A stretch of DNA of 64,000 nt from Tamarix chinensis. Its lineage: Eukaryota; Streptophyta; Magnoliopsida; Caryophyllales; Tamaricaceae. The stretch's first letter is position 1, and every line of letters begins with the position of its first letter. A program made the position numbers and the translations under genes. Positions 24,101 to 37,000 of the stretch are shown piece after piece. Location: positions 62,492,360 through 62,556,359 of the forward strand of contig CM060171.1 of the NCBI GenBank assembly GCA_030549775.1, in the 5' to 3' direction. The notes beneath the pieces are model-generated. The model saw only the letters and a program-made list of their open reading frames with translations, was not told the origin of the DNA and searched no databases.

Positions 24101-24530
24101 GATCCACCGGTGGTGGGGAGCAGACCCCTTGTGCAGGTTGATACTGTGTTGGGGTGGAGGGCTTAACCTGAGTGAGTAGGCAATCCGGATATTGATCATT
24201 CAGGATTTATTTTTGTTTAGCTGTATTTTGTATTACACTCCCATTTTGAGAAACATATTCTGGGGTTGTAATCCTAAATCGTATTCTAATTTCTGTTTGA
24301 CTTACCTCTTATTAAGGATTTATGTTAAATATCGTCTTGCGTTTTATGATGCTTCGTACTAAATGTCGATCGGATTTAGCTTTAGCACTTAGTATTGGAA
24401 CGGTAGGAGTGAACCGGTCTAGTACTAAGTGTGGCGGTAATACCCCCGAGTTTATGGTTTTATCCTTTGCTTCCGCTAAACCTTTTGATTTTAAACGAAA
24501 TTTTTCAGTAGTAAATTTGGGGGTGTTACA
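21153..24530 (+). repeat. Solo LTR, 3378 bp, Gypsy (Tekay/Del-like) type
   Basis: The repeat starts TGTAATACCCC and ends GGGTGTTACA, with gatgt exactly duplicated on both sides (21148-21152 and 24531-24535). It holds no pol, so it is read as a solo LTR. Internal parts, in order, are AT-rich sequence (21170-21670), a GC-rich CT-biased block (21680-22140) ending near a possible splice donor aggtaagt (22147), a 54-bp tandem array (23190-23660), and a conserved block with cttagtattggaacgg near 24389. Related LTRs start at 37678, 44335 and 59921. The clade is inferred from the long LTR and its ends. Confidence 0.85.
23190..23660 (+). repeat. Tandem array of about 54-bp units with a palindromic core
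   Basis: There are about five copies at 23195-23435 and about three at 23525-23660. Each contains a CCGGT-cc-ACCGG palindrome followed by ctataatagtgg and a variable gaggc...tgccctgtg segment. A related, more degenerate array lies in inverse orientation at 45060-45305 in another LTR. Units abut with no spacers. The function is unknown. Confidence 0.85.
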
Positions 24531-24535
24531 GATGT

Positions 24536-24745
24536 GTAGCATAACCAATTGATCAATTTGGACAACTAATCAAATGGTTATCATGATAATAAAAATTCAA
24601 GTCCTTAGTCATATTGGTCTATCAGGTTAGAATACTAGTCAACCTATACTCTTAAAATTCACATTTTTACTCAAATTCCAAGTTCTTTTAGAAACCAAAA
24701 CCATTTTATTTTATATCAGCATAGTTTTAAATACATTTTAAAGAA
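24536..24745. repeat. LTR-like remnant right of the solo LTR
   Basis: This AT-rich non-coding sequence includes aaccaattgatcaatt, like the phrases in 8530-8660 and 20080-20280. It is probably the continuation of the sequence interrupted at 21152. Confidence 0.4.
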
Positions 24746-24752
24746 TTTTAAG

Positions 24753-26330
24753 ATGAGGTATTATAATTCCACCATTGAATATCATAGTGAAGAAGATATT
24801 GTGGGGTTGATTGCAAAGAAGTGGGATGAAATCAAGATAATGATATATGGGGGTGTTCAAAAATCGATTCATATCAAATTTTTGGACCGGAATGATTGGT
24901 TATTTAGGATTTTGGTCCAAGACCGAACTAGTATTCTAGTCTCCAATCTAGGTTCAATCCCAAAGTAAATAAATAAATAAATGAAATCAGTCATTAACCA
25001 ATTTTAGTCTAGTCTAAAATGGTCCAATCTTTCGGTATAATTTACTAACTCTAGTCCTAATAAGTGTTAAATTTGTAATTTTGTTCCGGTCTCAATCTAA
25101 TCCCTAATCTTAAATTTTAAAAAATGTTCCAATCTAATTTTGGACTAATGTGCACCCCTAATGATGAGGGGACCTTATTTGAAGGGTAATACAATCACAT
25201 TGAAACACATTAATCATAAGTTGATAAATGAAAATAATGGTGTGATTGATGCTAATGATTATGCTCAATTAAATTTGTGGTACCTACATTCTTGCACATT
25301 GTTCATTGATACATCTAGCACCTATGATTCATTATCAGTGTTGAGATTAGTGGTTGATATAGGTAGATTATACTTGATTGTTGTAGAAGTTGGAACTCTA
25401 AGTATACATTCAAGCAAATCAGGGTATCTTCTAGGGCCTGTGGCAAGTAGTTATTAGGATGTCTAACACTACTAGAGGTAATAAGTTATTATTATTAATT
25501 AATTATAAAAGATTGTTAATTGTAATTCTGATGGATTTTTTATTTGTGTTGTAAATATGTATATTTGTGGATCTATGATTATTTCTATGCCTTTTGTGGG
25601 TTCTTTATCGAAGGTATAACACTACACATGATCATAGAGGGATGAGATATGATACGCCCCATTAAAGTTGTGATCGTGTATCAATGGAAGAACTTATTCA
25701 ATATAAGAGGTGTCTCTACATGTTAAGGGTGGAGCGACTGAGTGAAATATTTTACAATTGGTTTTGAACTATAGTTAATTACAAATATTATTATTTTGCA
25801 TGTTTTCGTAGGTCAATTTCATGTCCCTCTATAGTGATCTAGTAGTGAGACATCTTAAGGCAATATACTAGAAAGATTATGATTTATGGATATTGTGGAT
25901 TTGTATATGTTGGATTGAGTTGCAAAATAATTTAGCTACCCTAGCTCAACCCCATCTATCATATTATACCAACTCTTGGATTTTTTTGTAGTGAACATCC
26001 TAAGAAGTATAAGGTGGATTATTCTAGTTGTGTATTGTTTTAGGACGTTTGGTTACATCATCAACTGGAATTTTTACAACATCTGCATAGATGTACATAT
26101 TAGTATGATGCTTATCTAGAGCACATTATGTGATTCCATCCTTGGTCCCGCCCAATATAAAAATCCATCATATAGCTCTAAATTAGGGACCATTTGATTC
26201 ATATTACATTTGTACACAAGTTGAGTTGAAAAATGAGATGGCAAGTACAATATGTTACTGGTTGAAAAAAGAGAAAGGACACATCAATAAAGTAACCTTG
26301 TTGATAAGTTGAATGCTGTTTACTTTTAAT
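24753..26330 (+). pseudogene. Plant-mobile-domain-like coding remnant
   Basis: The open piece 24753-24847 continues in the same frame at 25161-25457 once the MITE between them is set aside. The second part has YLKGN, then LWYLHSCTLFIDTSS, a leucine-rich stretch and LVVDIGRLYL. This spacing resembles the plant mobile domain (PF10536 type) seen in MULE-like transposons and in a few domesticated genes. The remaining sequence to about 26330 has stops in every frame. I rate the family as probable from residue pattern only. A MULE transposase remnant lies about 1 kb further on, in the opposite direction. Confidence 0.5.
24848..25160. mobile_element. hAT-like MITE, about 313 bp
   Basis: The left end tgggggtgttca pairs with the right end tgtgcacccct(a) as an imperfect terminal inverted repeat of the TAGGGGTG type common in hAT elements. 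Flanks atgatata and atgatgag share their first five bases, consistent with a decayed eight-base duplication. There is no coding capacity. Confidence 0.65.
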
Positions 26331-26531
26331 TTTGTAGATTTAAATTTCCTCGTCTATTGAAGAAAAGGTAGGGCAATCCCCTACAAGTGATGATGAGGTT
26401 AGTTACCAGTGTTCCTACAGTAGTTCTATTATTAGTGTGTAATGCATATGAGTTATTTTAACTATTGTTTATAATGTGTGTGGATTTATATGAATCTTTT
26501 TAATTTACTAATTATGGCATTATCCCAAACA
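25458..26531. other. Stretch between the mobile-domain remnant and the Cassandra element
   Basis: Apart from scattered codons that may extend the mobile-domain remnant to about 26330, I see no intact frame, RNA gene or element ends here. It ends at the first copy of the Cassandra target duplication. Confidence 0.5.
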
Positions 26532-26536
26532 CATAG

Positions 26537-26842
26537 TGTAATACCCCAAATTGAGATAAGTGTTATAAGGATTGATCTGGTTACTTATATCAACATGGTA
26601 TACTATCATTTTGGTGATTCCATCCTAAGAACTCCAAATTTAAGCGTACTAGTCATGGAACAATTTTTAGGATGGGTGAACCTCCTGTGAAGTTTCATAA
26701 ATTTTATGAAAATTTATCAAGAAGCGCGTTAGTGAGGACAAAGTGTGCTGAAAAGACTCATGTTGCTATGTAGGCCCAATCAATTAATCTAAAAGCACTT
26801 TAAGGTAGCCTCTGCATGATCGTATTGACTCAGGGTATTACA
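26537..26842 (+). repeat. 5' LTR of Cassandra with 5S-like domain
   Basis: Ends are TGTAATACCCC...GGGTATTACA. Positions about 26600-26694 follow plant 5S rRNA from the GGATCCCATC region to the box C region: aactcc, ttaagcgt, taggatgggtga and cctcctgtgaagt are nearly unchanged. In the family this portion supplies an RNA polymerase III internal promoter. Confidence 0.88.
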
Positions 26843-26989
26843 AATGGTATTAGAGCAAAACCATGACCGCATGCTGAGCTTGGATGAGCTAGTCAGTCAC
26901 CTAATGGGATGATTCTTGAGATAAACTGTATTGAGACAGTTAGTGGTTGAGGCGCGACGAGGACGTTGTGTTCTTTGAGTGGGGGTGAA

Positions 26990-27294
26990 TGTAATTCCCC
27001 AAATTAAGTGGAGTGTTATAAGGATTGATTTGGCTACTTATATCAACATGGTATACCATCATTTTAGTGATTCCATCCTAAGAAATCCACATTTAAGTGT
27101 ACTGATCATGGAGCAATTTTTAGGATGTATGACTCTCTAGAGAAGTTTTAAAATTTTTCTAAAAATTTATTGGGAAGCACGTGAGTGAGGATAAAACATA
27201 CTGAAAGGATTTATGTTGATCTATGGGGCTAGCCGATCAATCCAAAAGTACTTCAAGGTAGCCCCACGTGGTCATATTAACTCATGGTGTTACA
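26990..27294 (+). repeat. 3' LTR of Cassandra with decayed 5S-like domain
   Basis: This LTR matches the left one along its length with scattered changes. Its 5S-like domain (about 27055-27147) is more mutated in box C (taggatgtatgac in place of taggatgggtgaac). Confidence 0.88.
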
Positions 27295-27419
27295 CATAGT
27301 CGAGATAACAAACATCAACTAATGTTCACTTCCCATACAACAAACGTTCATAAATACATAGTAAATAGTTAACAAATACAACAAATCCTCGACTAAAGTT
27401 TCTACCTCAATTACATCTC

Positions 27420-29500
27420 ATGCCGATCACAATTTAATACATTTGAATATGATCTTGATATGGCTTGTCCCACTTAGAAATGCTTAGATAAGAAAGATGG
27501 TACGACATATAAGATACTAATGGTAACATGGAGTTCTCCAGCATGATTATCTACAAACATATAAAGTCTTATTAATTGGTATAGAGCAATATAGTTAATG
27601 TGGAAGTCATTATGGACACAAGGATTATACCGATATGTAGTGGCTCAAATTGTTTGTACTTAATGTCACAATAATCCGATCAAGTTATCGAATGTCAAGT
27701 GGAGCTCTATATGGTAGAAACATAACCGATCCCTAACAAATCAAGCAAACAAAGACCACATTGTATACCATCGCGAAGAGAAATCAAAAGTCAGGTTGTT
27801 ATCACCATTTCTCCATTAGTTCATAACTCCTCTAGTGGATAAGGCATTCCATGCTTTTAGTGATAGGATCTAAGAAGGTGTACTCATATAATTCTTGGTG
27901 GCTAAACAGTTCTCTATACATGGTAAACTTTGCATTCAACCATTCTAGAAGTTGCAATGTAATATATCTAAATCTACAATTTCCATCACTTATAACATCA
28001 CACCATTATTCTATCCATAGGAGTAACATTGCCTCAATATCATAGGGCCATGGGAAATCATGGAAGGATTAACAAGTCCTCTCTGTAGTATTTCCCCCAC
28101 TATGAGTTTATCCTTAAACCACTTGTTTAACCAACGGAAGAGCCACTTCTATAAGGGGAAGATCAACCACATCCTTAGCTTGATCCATATTACTCCTAAG
28201 GTGAATTCAAATAAGCAAGCTATATGTGCTCTCACTTTGACCTATTCCTCCTTATGTTAATATTGGGATAACTCCCACCTCATTGAATATCCAGCTTTAC
28301 CAAACTTGTCATAGTAGATCCAAGAATCTCATTAATCAAATTTGAATATTGTTAAAAAAAATGATGGTGAATGGTCAAGCATCATTTACACCTTAGAAAC
28401 AATATTAGAAGCAAATACTATTAAAAGAAAATGGATGTACTTCAATATCCACATCTTTTTCCTTGAATGTAAACCAATCTCCATGCATTATGCAAAAGTA
28501 TAAGTTTTTGAGAAATGATGCACAACCAATTCAGGAATAGTTTACGATTTCATTTATATAGGAACATATTAAACCTTGTTTCAACATCATTTAAAACCTA
28601 CACCCTAAAGTGCTCGAACCAACAACATCATACCTCTTATTATCCTACTCAATTACATCCAATGCTTTACGACATATAATAGATGTGATCTCATTAAATA
28701 GTATGCCATGTGTAGAGTAATGCAGAATAATAACCCAAGATTACACCAAATCTTTCTTTAACTCATTAACTAGGATTTGAATCAATGCATTGATCTTCGA
28801 CCATAACATGTTGAAACTCAATTGAGAAGATGCTATATACTTTTTCAGCTTGGCATGGTCACTTTCCATTTTTATTCATATTTTTAAACATGAGTAACGA
28901 TTATTTAATAAAAAGTTAAATTGAAAAGATATTTACAACAACATAATTGTACCTATTTGTTGTATGAGTGGTAAAGTGAAGAATCTTGCAATCTGCATAG
29001 GAAAAGAAAAATTCCTTAGAAGGATCCAACCACGTCTCTCATAGATAGATTGTATCATATGTGAAAATTTGTCTTATTTTTCATGCATAGGTGACAAATT
29101 GTTCTTATATGTCTGTAATGTATTCACTTGTACAATCCTCCTCCATCTATACATTAATCCTTCCCCATTTTCTACAGTTCCCAACTTTTTTGTAGCATAG
29201 GATAGAGCATTCTTACCAATGCCATATATGTAAGAATGAAGCTTTATAAGGAAATACTTTGGGCATTGTTTATATCAATGCTAATTTCCTATCATTGCTT
29301 ACAACATTTAGTTCATGGGACTTTATCATCCTCTTAACAATATCAAGCATATGTTCATAGTTATCTTCCTTTTCCCTTTCCATGAACGCTAAAGTGATGG
29401 AAAAATTCTTATCACTAGACATAAAACTAACAAACTCTAAGAAAGGAAGATCATATCTATTGGTTTTATATGTGCAATCTATTTCTTCCATTATTAATAA
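27420..29500 (-). pseudogene. MULE (Mutator-like) transposase remnant
   Basis: On the minus strand the piece 29491-29270 has IDCTYKTNRYDLPFLEFV and DRKLALI, matching the MULE transposase core (start of the DDE region, in which DRKLAL carries a catalytic aspartate). Further along, in other frames, SDHAKLKKYIAS and ICRKALDVIE (about 28880-28640) match the C-terminal part around the conserved SxHAxLKRYL motif. Stops and frameshifts separate these. Sequence beyond 28600 toward 27420 may extend the gene but I cannot assign it. The family cuts and pastes Mutator-type DNA transposons; this copy is dead. Confidence 0.75.
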
Positions 29501-30659
29501 AGTATTGAATATTGATAGTGATAATTGAATATTGTGATGAATATTGGTGGAGGAAATGAGAGGAAAAAAAAAAGAGAAAGGAGTGAGAGAAAGGTGAAAA
29601 TGGAAAGGGTAATTCTATCTAACTTGATAAAATCACCCTTCTGAGTGGTGTGAATATAGAAATTAAGTTGTGTATGTTACATCACCCTCTAATACAAAGG
29701 ATCTAAAAATTTTGGCAACCATAGAGCATGCTTCCAAATATAAATTGATTTTTTTGAGTTTTATGATATAGAGGAAACTCAAGAGTGAAGCTATAGAGTA
29801 TACTTGCTCAAAATAGCTTTACTAATTAAAAAATAATTTTACTCATCTAAAGGTTGAAGATGCTACTTGTTTAATAAGGCCTACGCCGGAGGTTGGACTA
29901 GGAACTTAATAGAATTTTAGACCTTCATCCTAATAATGTATTAGAAACTTGCATGTGGAGTTCTTAAATTGTATTTAAAATTGTAATTCTCTTTATTATT
30001 GTCATTCATACATGTACATATCAACTATTTATACTTGAATTTATTACGCTTTGGCAAAATAAAAAGCATGCACAGTAAAATAATTGTGGGCTTATGAACA
30101 TAATTCAACATTTGAATTTAATGCAAGTAGTAACACAAGCGGAAAAGGTGGGCATTGACTACGCAATCTATTCACATAGTTTTTTATTTTGTGGAAACAT
30201 CATCTTTTCTCCAAAAAAAAAATTACTAAACAAATATTTAGCATATTTAGCATTCAATAACATTAAACAATACCCATATTTATAATATATTTTTAAAGCA
30301 ATACTATTTTGAAAATTATTAATATTCATAACTCTAAAGTCTATGATTAGCTAAACTATCAAAAATAAATAAAGTATTTTGTAGCTGTAAATACAAAATT
30401 AATTGCACGTATAGGGTATCAATTGATGTTAACGAACGCCAATTTTCTCCTACATTGTAATCTTATCATTTGACACACCTATTTACGGCAAATCGATTTA
30501 ATTAAGTTGTTGTATATAAAGGAACTGAAATTTATTAATTTAATAGGTCAAATTGAACCTTTATGGTGATATATATATATATATAGTTAACTGAACTCCG
30601 TTAGAGCTCCTTTATTTTATTTTATTTTTTAAGAATGAGGGGGAAAAAAGTGCAACCGA
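29501..30659. other. Intergenic sequence, nothing recognised
   Basis: This AT-rich stretch has a short (AT) run at about 30570-30584. I see no coding frame above about 60 codons with family resemblance, no element ends and no RNA gene. Confidence 0.6.
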
Positions 30660-31080
30660 CACAACTTAATGCAAGCCTCTAATTATTATATATATGGGAT
30701 AATTACAACGCGAAAAATGATTACGTTGTCTGGCCTAACAGAACGATCACAGCTGAACTCTGAGCTACGAATTACATCAAATTACAATTTTGGGCCCAAA
30801 ATTCCCAATGATTGTACTGTACATATGTTATTGAAACCAGAAGGGTGTGGATAGCCAGATAGCTTACGTCAGCCGCTTGCTCCAATACAAAATCGTATAC
30901 TTCTGTGTCAATTATTTCCTTGATGTTAGGAATCGACAGAAACATTCAGAGGCTCCTCCCGCGAAGAAGAGCCCAAACCTCTAACATTATGACGGATCGG
31001 TCATAACAAAACTTGGATGACAAATCGAAACTGGCATCCCCAAGTATACATTAGCTGTCGATGTAGAGTACCAGCTGATC
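30660..31080 (-). other. Probable 3' UTR of the transporter gene
   Basis: This sequence lies directly downstream of the TAA stop at 31081-31083, is less AT-rich than the intergenic DNA beyond it and has no frame. The exact polyadenylation site cannot be fixed by eye. Confidence 0.5.
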
Positions 31081-34000
31081 TTACTTCCCCACCATTTTGA
31101 AGTATGCATACAATCCGGAACCAAGAAAACCAAGAAACTGTCCGATAACATTGAACTGAACGGAGAAATGAGGTCATCAATTACCATAGGCGTTCAGATG
31201 CGAAAATTAAGTGCAGGATTAATGAATCAGAAAACTATCACTCACAATATCAAACGGCAGCCCACCAAAAATCATCCAGCCTAGGCCAATGGTGAAAATA
31301 TCCTGCATAAGCATGGAGGCAAGCAAAGTGAGGCATATCAATATTAAATGTCATAATAGAATGGAGGTGGTTGGTGGGAACTGAACTAAATGTGGCTTAT
31401 TCAACTTTCTTGACTAATTTGCATGTTTGCCGCAGAATGGAGGTGTTCTAGTGACTTCAAACCTTTTATGCCAAATGTATGCACAATTTTTATCCTAGGC
31501 TGCAATCACCCAAAAAGCCAAGCAGATAGGCTTTCCTCGATTTAGTATTAGCAAAAACATACAGTCACCATAATAAGTACTAGACATCTTACCAGAATCC
31601 CCAATCCAGAATCTTTCTTATTCCTCATATAAAGAATATGAGATATAAAAGTCTCCATCAATTCTTCTTTTCAACGTAAGTAGGTTTTCAACCTTTCGAG
31701 AGTGTATTACTCAGTTTAAACATCAATATCTGATTAACGTAAGCATAGGTCTTACTTTCTCAATAATTTAGACAAACCTTGAAAAGAGAGAACGCATACC
31801 TTTAGATTACCGCATATTGTCTGGGTCAATGCTGAATTAAGTGTCGTGTTGAGAAATATACTATAGTTGAGGGAAAACGCCAGTATACAAGAGAAAAGCA
31901 TAACAACCTGCCATTTGAAAATTTGTACTGAGGTTAGTAACATGCCATATCAAGTAGTCTGTCAAATATCTTTTGGCCCATGGTTGTACATCAAGACTAA
32001 TATCTTTGTGTCTGCTGCAATACCATAAATATTATTGGTGAGTATGGACCAATAATAATAACTAGAACTAACTAGATGTTCAGTAAATTTTAATTTTCAA
32101 ATTCTTAGATCATTAGATTTAAAACAATCATAATAAAGGAATCAATTCCCACCTGGAGAATGTGTCAACACTAAAAAAATGGTCAAAGTCGGAAAATTTT
32201 TCATCTTAATCATCAAGGAATTAATATTAAGTAGGTATATACTAGCAAAACCGGGGGCAGTTCATATCTACAGGAAGTCAAGAATGAAAAACAGAAGCAA
32301 CCCCTGTGCTCCTCACTCCTGCAGGCAGTGTTATCTTCATCTTGAAACATATGGGTCATTTGGTATACTTACAGTTACTTCCACAGTAAATACACCTTCC
32401 AAGGAAATTAGATATTGGGAAGTAGTTCCCTGGAAGAAATAGTTATTTGTATTTCTTACGTATATGTAGCACCTGAGAAGTATGATGAGTTTCTTAGTTT
32501 TATTTGGTTTATTTTCTTATTACTTAAGAAGTAGACATAAAATTACATTAATATCCTTTGTTAATAAATATCAACATTTATTTTTTCTACCTATTTTTTT
32601 ACATGAATAGAAACTTTATTTACCACTACAAAAATATAAATAATTATAACGGACAATAATAATATATTATAAAAATATCATCAAGTAATTTATGTAGCTC
32701 CTATATCAAAACTTATTGTAAGAAATTAATAAATGCAATGACATAAACTAGAATGATGAAATAATTCTAATACAATACTAAAACATACTTATTTAATAAT
32801 AATAAATGTGACAGGAATATTTTAAACATCCGGAATTAACAAACTAATAATATATGCCCTTCGATAATCCTCATCCATATTAAAGAAATTATGGGTAGTT
32901 AAGGATAATTAGGTAATTTATAACTTAGGAAGTATTATTTACTGAACATCATCCCAGGAAGTAGCTTCCTCAACATATAGGTGGTTCAGAATTTTAGGGA
33001 AAATAGTTTTTCCCTTTGACTTTTCACATCCCTTAAACCAAACAATAAGGTATTTCGTATTTCCCAAAAAGTTATACTTCCTCCCTCTACTTTCTTGATA
33101 CCAAACGACCTCATAAACTTTCCATGTAGCTACCAAAATAAAAAAGATGAAAGTGAGGGAATCAAGCCCAGAAAATATTCAGTAAATAAGAAAATTTTAA
33201 GTCGTAACCTTAGATGGAGAATTTTTTTTTATGGAAAAATTCATGTAAAATTCTGTTGGACAAGCAGCTCAGGACTTTGTGCCTCACTGAGATGCAGCTA
33301 GTTAGTGTAAAATAGAAATTGAAGACTATTTATTTTACATGAATTATTATACTATGTTTTGGGAAAAATTGTGGTTGTAAATAATTTTACTTGTTACAAC
33401 TGAGAAGTCATAATAACTACCAACAAAGGGCAGGAATGTTTCTGGTAAGATCAGTAGGCAGGCCACATTGGGAAATGAGGGGAAGCTAGATAAACAGTGC
33501 ATGGTGCATCAACAAAGATAGTTCTTCCCACTGGCAGAACAATCAGTAGGCACGAGGCCATTATACAGAGAGCTAATGATTCAAAATATATGCAGAGTTC
33601 AAGTGAACGGTGAATCTGACTGTTGGATGAGGCAAGAAATTACCATAAAACCTGGGCACAGCAAGTCAGCAAAGTTCATCATCATTTCCAAATCACCGCG
33701 TATGAATGTCCAAAACAATAAGAATGGACCACATAGAACCCCTAAAATACAAGAACATCGTGTCATAATCCCAAAACAGATAAATTCCCAGGACACTGTA
33801 AGTCTTTATCTCACCATTACACCACATAAGTCCAAAGCTGTTGAGGCCACTAGATTTACCTAATAGAAAGAGATATAGAGTGATCAGCTACCATAGAAGC
33901 AAATGGTAAATTACACAAGAAAATAGCTATTAAGTTACCTATTCGAGCAATGGTTGCAAGATATACTGCAGTAGTGATATTGGCTAGGAATACAACAGCA

Positions 34001-37000
34001 TAACCATAAGAATCAAATGAAAGATCCCGAGCACCCGCAATAATTGCACCCAGAATGATCAATGCTACACTGAGAAACCCCACAAAATCAGGCATCAGAT
34101 AATAAACCAAAAGCAAAATAATGCCAGAGCTCGTTCAGTATGTGAAATTTGACACTCTTTAAATGGGCATAAAGACAAACAAAAGGTCTAAAGAGAATGT
34201 GTTTGCTAAAAATGGAAGTCAATTTTTTCGCCAGTCTCGAGGAACATACTCAAGTCATTCAACCTGAAAAAGTATCATTTAGCAGCAAATATGAATATAG
34301 TAGGGCCAAGAATCAATAAGAGCTAAACAGTCCTATAGTTCAGTCTCAGCATACGCTTCCACAGTGCTGCAAAATAAACAATGCTGACCAGATTACTTTA
34401 ATATTGTCACTGTTTATAGTAATAAAATAAAGAGTGAATCCTTTTTACCCCGATAATTTCCTGTCTTTCTCTTTTACCCCTTTTTTTCTTGGAAGGTGTG
34501 AGGGGTTGGGGTTGTGGGGCAGGCCAGCAGGGGTGTTGCCATTTGCTTGGATAGAAGCAGAAAATAGCATCTCATAATTCTAAATCCCATGTGCATGAGG
34601 TTTGATGACTATTTGATGGCATTAAGTCAATTCAAAGGTACTCAAAATATTTGTTAGCCTGTTGCAAGACATATCCAGCAATCAGAATCATCTCCAACTT
34701 CCTCCAACTGGGCAATTGTTTTTCAGATTGCAGACAGACTTTCATCTCCTCTACATTTCAGATATTGACATTTTAAAATGAAACATCAATAAACCTTGTA
34801 CCCTTCACCTAAGGAAGTATAAATACAGATGCAGAACATGAAAGACTGCATCACACATACATGAAAAAAATAATAATAATAATAAAATAAAAAAGGGAAC
34901 AATTTTGCTGCTAGCTAATGAAGTTGGGTATTAAAAAACTGAAGTTAAGAGCAAGATATTCCATTAACAAACCAAACCCTAATCAGTATAAGCACCAATC
35001 TTCTGTCAGAAACTTTGGCTAAATTATGAACCTCCAAGCTTGACAAAGAACCAAAAAACTTCTAAACTGGCTCTTGGACAATCAGACAAGTAGGAATTGG
35101 GGTGCCATGGTGAACAGCCTAGAAACATACTGGGGCCAAGCTAAGGAGTGATCCTCCAAATCCAATCCACATAGATGCAGAACTCCAAAGCAGCAGCTGT
35201 AGCACTGTTGACTTGTCTGAGGAGTCGGTAGGGATGGCAATTTTCCACGTAGATTCGAGGCCCTGTAGGGGGTTCCCCATTTGGGTTCGGAGATAGGGAT
35301 CAGGTTCAGGTTTGGGGATTTTTTTCAGGGACGAGGCGGGGACGGGTTTGAGGTCTCCATCCCCAAACCTGCCCTCAAATTTTTTTATATACATATTTTT
35401 TATATTATTCCATATGTATTATATATATAATTTTTTTATATAGAATATAAATTAAAATATATTGTAAAAAAAATAAGATCAGGTATGGGGTCAGGTTTCG
35501 GGTATCAGGTTGGGTTTTGAGATCAGAGATGGGGAATAGTTCAGGGAACGGATTGGGTATAGGAATTTGATCCCCGCGAAGATAAGTTGGGGATTCCCCA
35601 ATAAGAAATAAAGGAGAATCAGGGTGGGTTCAGGGATGATTTTACTTATCAGGTTCGAAGATGGGGATGGGGTCCCTGACCAGCCCCATTGCCATCCTTA
35701 GTTTGAGACGGCTCAGTTTGAAGCAACAGAACCATACATCCTTTCACAGAATTATAAAATCCTACGCTTTCTTCCAATGGCATACAGGAATATTTATGTT
35801 TCCCTTCATTTTGTACAAGCTTTATTGTAGAGGGCACAGATAGAAGGGATAAGAGAACAGCAGATAAAATTACAGCTAGCATCATTCCTAAGAGCCATGG
35901 TAAGTGGTAAAATTCAATCTGAGAAAGCTTCCTTGAATCTAAAGAGAATTAGGCTTCAACATTCTTTTAGGGCTAACATAACCTATTTGCCGAACCAAAA
36001 ACCAAGCTCTAGATTTTTGCAGGAAGCATATATAAAGGATCACACTAAACACAGCTTCTGATGAAATATCTACTCAAACAAAAAGCCACTTTCTACGATT
36101 CTTCTTTCTTAGGAACCACATCATAATGGACAAACATTCAGGCTAGGAAAATCTAAGTCCCTTCAGTACATCAATCATTTTCTTAGCATAATAACAGACA
36201 AAAATACTAAAAAGCTAGATCAATTGATAATACTACTTTTAGAAAATGTAAATAACGATAGTATTTGGCTTTACATCATGACTAAGGAGGTTGTCGGCCA
36301 TAATTTAAGTTTCTGACAGCATATACGTGGCCCATCAATTGAATGATTTTGTAAGAGAGCATTTAGTTTGAGCCAGTTTTATGAAAAACATGCAGGTGTC
36401 TTCAGAACTTTAGTTTGGTAGTTCCAGTCAATGTAGCAGAATTATAAGAAAAAAAAAATGACAGATAATGGGGCATTCTCCCTGCAGCCCCAAAAAGAAA
36501 AAGAAAAACATTGAAATTAAGAGCACATATCAATGCTAAGAGAACCGTTTATATGAACATGACAATTATACCTGCCAACAATAGAAGATGTGTACTTTTG
36601 ACCAGCTAGAAGATACTCCACTACCATCGTGAACACTACAGTGGTCCTTCTAAGAGTAGTGTACATTGGAACATTCACTCCACGTACTGACTCCATTGTA
36701 ACTAGCTTTCAAGAAAAAACAAGGCATAGCTATCATAAACATTAAGAAGCAAGTAAATGGTACAGGCATCATTTAATCATAGGCATACCATATAAAGTAG
36801 ATATGTGAATGCAAGAGGAAGAGTGTGAATCAATGTCTTCAATGGTACAAGGACAATGGGATTATCAATAGCATTTGTGGAGTCAACCCCTGTGAATGAG
36901 ATGAATTTCCAGCGCTTCATAACATAGAGAAATGAACACGAGCATATCATCTGCAGGAATAAAGAGAAAATGTCAATGCATTCAGGCATATATATATATA

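Larger units (their letters stand above)
26537..27294 (+). mobile_element. Cassandra TRIM, complete with TSD
   Basis: Two LTRs of 306 and 305 bp (26537-26842 and 26990-27294) bound only 147 bp of internal sequence. An initiator-Met primer-binding site (26845-26856, TGGTATTAGAGC) follows the left LTR, and a purine tract (about 26977-26989) precedes the right LTR. The catag duplication (26532-26536 and 27295-27299) is exact. Each LTR contains a stretch resembling 5S rRNA, which in known plant elements is the mark of Cassandra. It has no coding capacity and would need enzymes from another element to move. Confidence 0.93.

Noticed and set aside
26600..26700. Possible 5S rRNA gene
   Set aside because: It is interrupted and mutated relative to 5S and is repeated in both LTRs of a TRIM, so it is the Cassandra 5S-like domain.
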